Of a stretch of DNA of 64,000 nucleotides, positions 57,565 through 64,000 are shown in pieces (position 1 is the first letter of the stretch; each line of letters starts with the position of its first letter). The stretch comes from Megamerina dolium (taxonomy: Eukaryota > Arthropoda > Insecta > Diptera > Megamerinidae). The translations under genes and the position numbers were made by a program. The DNA is taken from contig OY978525.1 in assembly GCA_963854835.1 (NCBI GenBank), forward strand, positions 68,722,907 through 68,786,906, given 5' to 3'. The notes beneath the pieces are model-generated. The model saw only the letters and a list, made by a program, of their open reading frames with translations. It was not told the origin of the DNA and did not search any database.

Positions 57565-58565
57565 GGCATTTCCACAAAAGCGTCCCCCGGACCAAATAAT
57601 TCAAATGTTAATAAATGAATGATTTTTCCAAACTTTAAAGAAATGTCTAAATTGTTATAATATAACACATTTACAGTATACAGTTGGTATTATGGAAAAC
57701 AGCATGAAAAATCGAAATTTTTTTCTTGCTTTTAGCTATTTTAACAGCATTTTGTTTTTATAACTTTTTGCTCATATATTTATGTTGTGGTTGCCTTTAT
57801 GTAATAAACTCTTTCTAACAAAGAAAAATAACAGAAAAAACGAAAACGGATAAAACTAAGCGCGAATATCAGCAAATTTCTATTTTGTTTTTATTGATAT
57901 TCTATTGTCCCGTTCTTGTACCAAAATCAACATTTTTTATCAGTACTTTTCGATCGTTGTAAGCACGTATTTGCAAGTTTTAATTTTAAATAAATTTAGT
58001 GGCCCCTACTTAAAAAAAATTACTTTGTATAATTATCATATAAACCATATTTTTTTTATTGACAAAATGTGTCGCGTTCGTCATCGTATGTGTATATATT
58101 TTTCAAAAACAATTTTTATTCAATATTTTAATATTCATTCCCTACAAATACGCACATATTTAAGAAGGTGGATAAAACACTAGCCGAGACTAGAAGACAA
58201 ACTTCAATACAGTACTTACAAAAAATTAAAAAAGATCCTGAAAAGTATAAAGAATATCGCAATAAAGCAGCTGAGGGGACGAGAAGGCGGAGTAGAGCTA
58301 TCGAAACTGGCAAAAGGTAACAAAAAATTGCTGAAAGAAAAAAGGGGAAAATATCGAATATGGCAGAAGCAGCTGCGCGATAAAAAGAAAAATTATGCTA
58401 GCATTTTTCTAGACGCAGTCGGAAACGAGTTCCATTTTTTGTCGCGTGCTGTATCAAATGTTTATTGTTAATATATTGGAAACATCAAATTGACAGAACT
58501 TACATTTTGCACTACATATAACGCTAATGAAATACTCTCCAAAAATAAAACTTTAAGTTTTCCTT
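57562..58565. other. Unassigned 1-kb block between TA arrays
   Basis: No family recognised. A + strand frame near 58160-58318 reads TRRQTSIQYLQKIKKDPEKY and KEYRNKAAEGTRRR, a basic, helical stretch that may be a protein remnant. The left edge has GGACGCTTTTGTGGAAATGC in reverse complement. Confidence 0.35.
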
Positions 58566-58593
58566 ACTTTGTTGTATATATTTATATATATAT

Positions 58594-58671
<78 letters not shown>

Positions 58672-58672
58672 A

Positions 58673-58738
<66 letters not shown>

Positions 58739-58746
58739 TATATATA
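58566..58746. repeat. (TA)n array
   Basis: TA repeats with a CTATCTA interruption, bordering the errantivirus LTR. Confidence 0.97.
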
Positions 58747-58987
58747 AGTGAAAAGTTTTAGAATTAAAAACTCTAAAATATATTTCTTTTTATTGCCGAC
58801 ACTATGTCAGAACTTTATTAAATTCATTAGGAACTAGAGCTACTGCACAATTTGATCTGAGCCAGATTTCTTCGATGCATTTTGTGCATGTGCCGAAAAT
58901 CTGTTTTCCGTTGTCAAATCAATCGTATGAATGTTTACATAATGTGCCAACGTGACTTATGTTAGGTCAACGTGTCTTATGTTAACT
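58747..58987 (-). repeat. Errantivirus 3' LTR (about 241 bp)
   Basis: Follows the purine tract GTAGGGAAG on the minus strand. Includes two direct repeats (AACGTGTCTTATGTTA and AACGTGACTTATGTTA on the + strand, 58950-58986) and AATAAAG near 58815. The distal end is placed where TA repeats begin. Confidence 0.65.
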
Positions 58988-58989
58988 CT

Positions 58990-59656
58990 TCCCTACTTTA
59001 AATCGAATGTCCTCAATCGATGTTATTAGAGGGGCGCAGTGTTGAGCTGTGGTGTTCTGATTTGGGCCTTTTTGCGTATTTGCAATATTTTCTTCAGTTA
59101 TTTGTGGCTTATGTAATGTAATATACAAATTTTGCTTATTTTTTATTATACAAATAAGAACAATTGTTATAATAGCGATGAGTAATATGATTGTTTTATA
59201 CGTACTTAAACTAATTACTATTCAAATTATTAAATTAATTATTTCTGCTTAGTAGTAATTTAATATAATTATAATGTTTTAATTTGTTCAAATGTAGATT
59301 TTCGAGTTTCAAATTCATGATAGTTGTATTTTCTTTAATTTTTGTTATTAGATTTTGTAGAATGAGAGTGTCGTATGCTTTGATGTGTCCATTGGTATAG
59401 GTTTTGTTTATTACAATAATTTTACAATTTTCAAATTTTATTTGGAACGTTCCTTTTTGTCGTATTTCCAATTTATTACAGTTATGCCTTATGAAATTTT
59501 TAAATATTAATCCGGGTAAAATTTTGCTGACATTTACATTGTGCTTCTTAAAATTGTAAAATATTTGATACACTCATTTTCCAATTTAATTAAATTATTC
59601 GCTAGGTTTTTACATTTATGTTATTATTATTATTGCCATTAATATTTCATATTGAC
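58990..59656 (-). pseudogene. Errantivirus envelope, C-terminal part
   Basis: Frame 59573-59235 shows a Lys/Asn-rich ectodomain piece with THGH-like YTNGHIKAYDTLILQNL. Past a frame change, the minus strand shows a membrane anchor (ILLIAIITIVLICII) and a short cytoplasmic tail ending just before the LTR. Continuous with the N-terminal part at 60952-62035 once the piggyBac-like insert is recognised. Decayed. Confidence 0.75.
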
Positions 59657-60951
59657 TTAACCCTCAACCCTTTTTTCGGTTTGAAAAAAATATATATGGA
59701 AGCTATATCCACACGGTTTTAGAAAATGAAGACGAAAACAAAACAAAATTGTTTTAAAAGATTTTATTTCAAAAAAATAATTGTATATCTGCAACACTAT
59801 GAATTAATGTATGAAATTTGTTAAAGCAGTTGTTAGTTTTATTAATACAAACAAAACAAAATTATTATTGTGTGTATCTCGTACATCCAGATATTTTGCA
59901 CCTTACACGAGGGCAATTTTGTAGCGGAACATACTTTGTTGGACCTCGCCGTTTCTTTGCTTGAAGCTCGTTTCCAATTTCAACATTAGGTCTACCACGT
60001 TTGTTGGATATTTCGGAAGCATGGCCGACGTTGCCAAGAACCTCCGGACTAGCGGAATTGCCGTATAAAAATTGTTAAAGTACAAAATATGGTTCAAATT
60101 TCTATAAACCCCGCGAGATAGCCGAACGACGATATTTCCCACTGGTCCTAAATCTGGCTCATCATTTTGACGGTATGTGTTTCCTCGGTGCATATTTCAA
60201 ATTTATATAACCCTTGACACTGCACATGACAAATAGTTTAAAACCCCATTTATGCAGTTTGTTGGGAAGATATTGTTTCATAAAATGAGCGACTTTCGAA
60301 GCACACATTTGTTCATCAATAACCAATATTTGATCCATGGGAACAGATCCAAAATATTAATTTATGCAATTGATAATAGGCCTTATCTTGAACAATCTAT
60401 CATGTTCAACATGATCCCGGGTAAACGTTTTTCAATATAATTGAAATGGAGGCATCTGTGAATGGTCTCAAATCTGTTGCTTGTCATTAGTTTTTTTATT
60501 GGTTCAAAACCAAAATTTTCCGACCAATAGAGGCGAACGTTTGGATATTTAATTACTGAAATTTATAACAGAATAGCTATGAACTTCCTCATCTCTATAT
60601 CATTGACGTTTAAACATTTCAATCGTTCTAATCGTTCTCCATCTAAAATTTGATCAAAATGCACCTCGATTTCTCGATCATTCAGATAGTAATACAATAA
60701 TTATACTAAAATCATAGAATATATAATGTGTAGTAAGTGCATAGAGTTGAAGATCTACAACATACATAAAAGCACACATTTTGCAAATACCAGATTCATA
60801 TTACAAAGTTCAGCTACTTATCGTTGAAATATTGATGTATATATAACAAATAGAAATTTTTTTATATACTATTTTTTAAAATAAAAAATTTCACTTGAAA
60901 CGAAATGCTAATCTACATGCGCACTGACCACCCGCGAAAAATTAAAGTTAA
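59657..60951 (-). mobile_element. piggyBac-like DNA transposon, decayed
   Basis: The left end reads TTAACCCTCAACCC, as piggyBac-type ends do. A TTAA at 60948-60951 may be the other target copy, but the right inverted end is poorly kept. Confidence 0.65.
59880..60700 (-). pseudogene. piggyBac-like transposase
   Basis: Minus strand pieces: ILVIDEQMCASKVAHFMKQY and LPNKLHKWGFKLFVMCSVKG (60340-60200), then DLGPVGNIVVRLSRG, NHILYFNNFYTAIPLVRRF (catalytic-region Asp changed to Asn in FNNFYT) and AMLPKYPTN-like sequence (60190-59903). Upstream parts near 60700-60400 are recognisable but full of stops. The family excises and inserts at TTAA. Inactive here. Confidence 0.82.
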
Positions 60952-62035
60952 AACGATATATGTATGTCAATCAGCAAATGTTAAAAAATCAAAAAAGTGC
61001 TGTCAAATTATAAAATACCTTGTTCAGTTTGTGATTTTTGTACAACATCATGAATTGATACAATATTATCATTGTTATATTCAATTTAATGGTATGTTGC
61101 AGTTGAGCAACAATATGCATTTAATGGTTAAAACTATTGAATTGTTCAGTGCATTAGGGAGGGATTCAAATTTGATTTTGGATAGGATAATGGTGGAGAA
61201 TTGAGGTATAAGTAGGGTTGCTATGATGTTGCTGTCCTGAAAAATTACTGCGACTTTCATACTACTATAACTGTCGAAATGGGTGACAAAAGTTTAGTTC
61301 TGGGTGAGTGAGTACGTCAGTGGAGATTATACCTAATTTACTAGAAAACATGATTTGTCCTATGTCGTCTACATGGTTGCGCAAAAATGATATATCGTTA
61401 TTGATCCTATAAATGTGCTCAATAAATTGTACTTCATCTTCTATGGTTTTAATTCTATTGTGAGCTACTTCTTCAAATTCAATTATGTAGTTGCTGATGA
61501 GGATTTGTTGTCTATGTATGTGGTTCGTAATGTTGTCTATTTGTCTGGACATGTAATCGTTGATGGAAGATAGATTGTTTATGTTGCTTAAAGAGATTCG
61601 CTCGTTTTCATGTATCTGGGTCATTGCGTTACTAATATCTTTTTCGTCGTCGCTGTCCATAGATCCTGCAATGTACTTTAATCCTTTGCATAGGATATTG
61701 AATAAGCCTCGTTTCATTTTCGAGTGTGGGTGCAAATTGTTAATTTTCGCTTGTAATAGAATAAAGTTTTTGTTGATTGTGTTCAAAAGTTGTCTGTCCT
61801 CGAATGTGGTTGTTTTTAGTGTATTAATATTGCTGGAGATCAGTAGCATTGTTTCTTCGTACATTATTAAATTGATGAAGTGTAATACTTTGTCATAATG
61901 GTCGATTATTTTTTGTTCACCTATTTTTATGGGTATGTATCCATTATTGTTTGTAAAGTCGTATATGTCGAATCTTTGGGCGTTTACCGTCTATGCACAT
62001 ATTAGTAGTGTGGTTGTATTGAATATCTTGTTACC
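60952..62035 (-). pseudogene. Errantivirus envelope, N-terminal part
   Basis: Minus strand: a signal-like segment ends VNAQRFDIYDF near 61960, then GYIPIKIGEQKIIDHYDKVL and the frame 61864-61265. A furin-type KMKR lies at about 61718-61709, followed at once by GLFNILCKGLKYIAGSMDSD, the fusion-peptide-like and early heptad region shared with gypsy/17.6 and baculovirus F-type envelopes. A long helical stretch follows. Below 61265 the frame is broken but env-like residues continue to about 60955. Confidence 0.82.
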
Positions 62036-62059
62036 CTACGGAATGAGAATTCCGATTAA

Positions 62060-62900
62060 TGCAAGTTTCCTATGATTGTTGGACATTGTTTTTATGGACT
62101 ATCCCACCTGATTTAGTTTTCACAGTGGTGTTATAATTTTCAGCAATTATTTCTTTTTTATACCTAGCAGATAGTTTGTCTCCTATTCTACTATTAATTT
62201 TAACGAAGATTACATCTGCTTCCGATGGTAATCGATTTTAGTTATGGTAAGCGAGATCAATTTCTTGTTTTTCGAAAGTTTTTTCGTGGTTTCTTTCCTG
62301 TCACTCTCGAGCAGCGTCGGATCACTACTTACTCGTCTGCTAGAGAATGTTTCTATAGGATTTCGTGACCATATGGATGGAAAATTATATTCCTTTACTG
62401 ATCTGTCAAGCAGTTCCTGGAATGATCGGTGCGCTTATTCGTCTTGATGGCAGCGTAGAGTGAAATGAAATGAATGAAAATGAGTAGCTTAGCCATGGCA
62501 TCTTGGAGAATTTGTCTTGGACTGTTAGTACTAACTTCTTTCCAAATAAAAATATATCTAAGTGAACCAATTGTCGTGGAAATTGTGGGATAGGTGTAGC
62601 TTGAATTTGGGGTTTCGGAGGGTGTCGGTCATATTTGTTGATATTACATGTTGTGCAGTATTGATTAAATTCCTAATTTTATTTGCCATAGCAGGAAAAT
62701 AGCATTTACCTAAGATCTGAATTCTATTTTCTTTGCAGTTTCTATGGGCTCTATTATGAGTTCTACTTATTATCTCTTCCTGCTCTTGATCATTTGTTAT
62801 ATTATCTACCTATATTTGAGAGATTACGACTTTGTATTTACGGAAATGTGGAGGGTACAACTGCTGGATTTTACCCATGATAAGATAGCGGTTAATTTTT
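62060..62900 (-). pseudogene. Errantivirus integrase remnant
   Basis: Minus strand: zinc-binding part ISRTHNRAHRNCKENRIQIL with INQYCTTCNINKYDRHP (62760-62620), start of the catalytic core LVHLDIFLFGKKLVLTVQD (62570-62510), a deletion of most of the core, and a C-terminal piece with RIGDKLSARYKKEIIAENY and TTVKTKSGGIVHKNN (62205-62080). Confidence 0.78.
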
Positions 62901-62970
62901 GCTTAGAATTATCTGGTTCGGTGATGATATGACGATGACATGTCGAAAATACTATCTTAAATTGATAAGT

Positions 62971-63450
62971 TTAAATCGCGTCTACATTCAGGAATATTTG
63001 ATTTTTGAAAGCGTTAATAGGGCTTTCTACGCTGTATATTAGATTGTGAGAAAAACATTGTTCTGAATTTGTCGTTACTGACAGCGTATGTACTGGTGAT
63101 TCTTTGGGTGGTATTCTGGATAATGTGTCAGCCACGACATTTTGTTTTCCAGGCTTATAGCACAGTTCGTACGAATACTCTTCCAAAGTCGCCTTCCATC
63201 TTTTAATTTTGGTATTACTATTTTGGTATTTACGATATGAACTTAAAACCCAGATTATTGCCAGCATCCCTTTTTCATTTACCGCATGATGTACTTCGGT
63301 TTTGTTTAATGTCCTTGAGATACATCCCAGAGGCTTTGAATCTTGGGATAGAACGGCCCCAATAACAAAATTAGACGCATCTGTTACTAGCTCATATTTT
63401 CCATTGTAATCGGGGTATGCAAGTACAACTTCCCTGGAGGTAAGTGAGTG
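62971..63450 (-). pseudogene. Errantivirus RNase H remnant
   Basis: Minus strand from 63450: YELVTDASNFVIGAVLSQD, ISRTLNKTEVHHAVNEKGML, then AIIWVLSSYRKY joined by a small deletion to TKIKRWKATLEEYSYELCY and KPGKQNVVADTLSR. Typical of Ty3/gypsy RNase H. RT is not present to its right. Confidence 0.85.
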
Positions 63451-63455
63451 TTTTA

Positions 63456-63606
63456 TATTAATTTTTATTATTATTATTAATTATACGGACTATTTTGCAC
63501 TGCGACTAAAAATATTTTTTGTGCACCTATTGCCTAACTAAAACAATTCCTCCAAGCCGAACGGTCTTTGATGACCACTTTAAAATGTTTGGAGAAGACT
63601 AGCTTT
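63456..63606. other. Unassigned spacer
   Basis: AT-rich; nothing recognised. Confidence 0.3.
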
Positions 63607-63881
63607 CTATCCATCTTGTCGAAAAAAAAGACATGGAGAGCCCCAAACGGTGTCCAGGATCTTTGTATGTTCTGTGAGATTGACTTCTTTAAGGTTGGAT
63701 AGATTGGGCAGCCTTAGTGCCGCACTGGTTGCCGTCCTTTCGACCATGAGGTGTGGAGGGGTGAGTCCAGTAAGAATTCCTAAGGCTTCAGTGGGGCACG
63801 TGCGCATTGCTTCCGTGACACCCAAACAGGCTATTCGATGGACCCTACTAAGGATCATTTTAGCCTTTGTTTGATTTACCT

Positions 63882-63925
<44 letters not shown>

Positions 63926-64000
63926 TCCAAGGATGCATAGGTGATCATTGGCACTATTACGACCATGCCACCATTTTTGGTCGCAGACCCCATCTTTTAC
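63607..64000 (-). pseudogene. R1/LOA-like LINE ORF2 fragment with TA insertion
   Basis: Minus strand: a start similar to 3750 (GSATKNGGM...), MITYASLEY, a (TA)n-coded Tyr/Ile run, then KVNQTKAKMILSRVHRIACLG and TEAMRTCPTEALGILTGL. These match the region between RT and RNase H of the LINEs at 3.6 kb and 47.5 kb. Continues past the right edge. Confidence 0.78.
63884..63924. repeat. (TA)n inside LINE coding sequence
   Basis: About 40 bp of TA within the ORF2 fragment; the frame remains open through it. Confidence 0.95.

Larger units (their letters stand above)
58747..63455 (-). mobile_element. Errantivirus-type Ty3/gypsy element, 5' truncated, env split by piggyBac-like DNA
   Basis: Minus-strand order: RNase H (63450-62971), integrase (about 62900-62060), env (62035-60952 and 59656-58990), purine tract and 3' LTR (58987-58747). 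The LTR ends AGTTAAC...CACT and lies against (TA)n, consistent with the TATATA-type target preference of several errantiviruses. Gag, protease and RT are missing. Confidence 0.82.

Overview
The window is a piece of insect nuclear genome, most likely a higher fly (Diptera) and plausibly a tephritid fruit fly. That rests on the mix of mobile elements (BEL/Pao and errantivirus-type LTR elements with envelope genes, RTE, jockey and R1/LOA-like LINEs, mariner, Tc1, rosa-like DD41D and piggyBac-like DNA elements), long (TA)n arrays, and one fly-like host gene. The species assignment is inference.

Only one host gene is recognisable: the 3' part of a TBCEL/mulet orthologue (LRR plus ubiquitin-like tubulin cofactor E-like protein), at 32571-33844 on the + strand. 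Its 5' end is hidden by a 200-N assembly gap. Almost everything else is transposon on transposon.

1-14.8 kb: a minus-strand Ty3/gypsy element has its 5' LTR split by a BEL/Pao element (1622-14665, + strand). The BEL element holds an R1/LOA-like LINE (2364-7850) in its leader. Most of its pol is replaced by an RTE LINE fragment (10023-11927), while a 482-codon open envelope reading frame survives downstream. 14.8-17.4 kb: a DNA transposon with long inverted repeats and a decayed, intron-bearing transposase of an unclassified type. 17.8-21.1 kb: an RTE remnant, a tRNA-derived SINE and a Ty3 integrase fragment. 20.9-26.6 kb: a decayed minus-strand BEL/Pao element with a SINE in gag. 26.6-31.2 kb: a Ty3 element with LTRs of two different subtypes, its RT region deleted and a SINE in its 3' LTR.

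31.2-34.4 kb: the host-gene island. 34.4-43.8 kb: a mariner relic, a Tc1 transposase with a clean 56-bp intron, a near-complete RTE element, SINEs, rearranged Ty3 LTRs, and a Gag-integrase fusion reading frame. 43.8-52.5 kb: an AT-rich inverted-repeat pair enclosing a jockey LINE and a full-length R1/LOA-like LINE, both with target-site duplications. 52.5-64 kb: a mariner split by a solo errantivirus-type LTR with a CGCG duplication, a rosa-like DD41D element, a Tc1 element with IR/DR ends, an errantivirus whose env is split by a piggyBac-like element, and a further R1/LOA-like fragment running off the window.

No operon-like or pathway logic applies. The window shows layered insertion, decay and recombination of retroelements and DNA transposons around one conserved gene. 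Most transposon reading frames are broken; the best preserved are the spliced Tc1 transposase, the RTE reading frames at 37-40 kb, the BEL env reading frame and ORF1 of the LINE at 50-51.7 kb.
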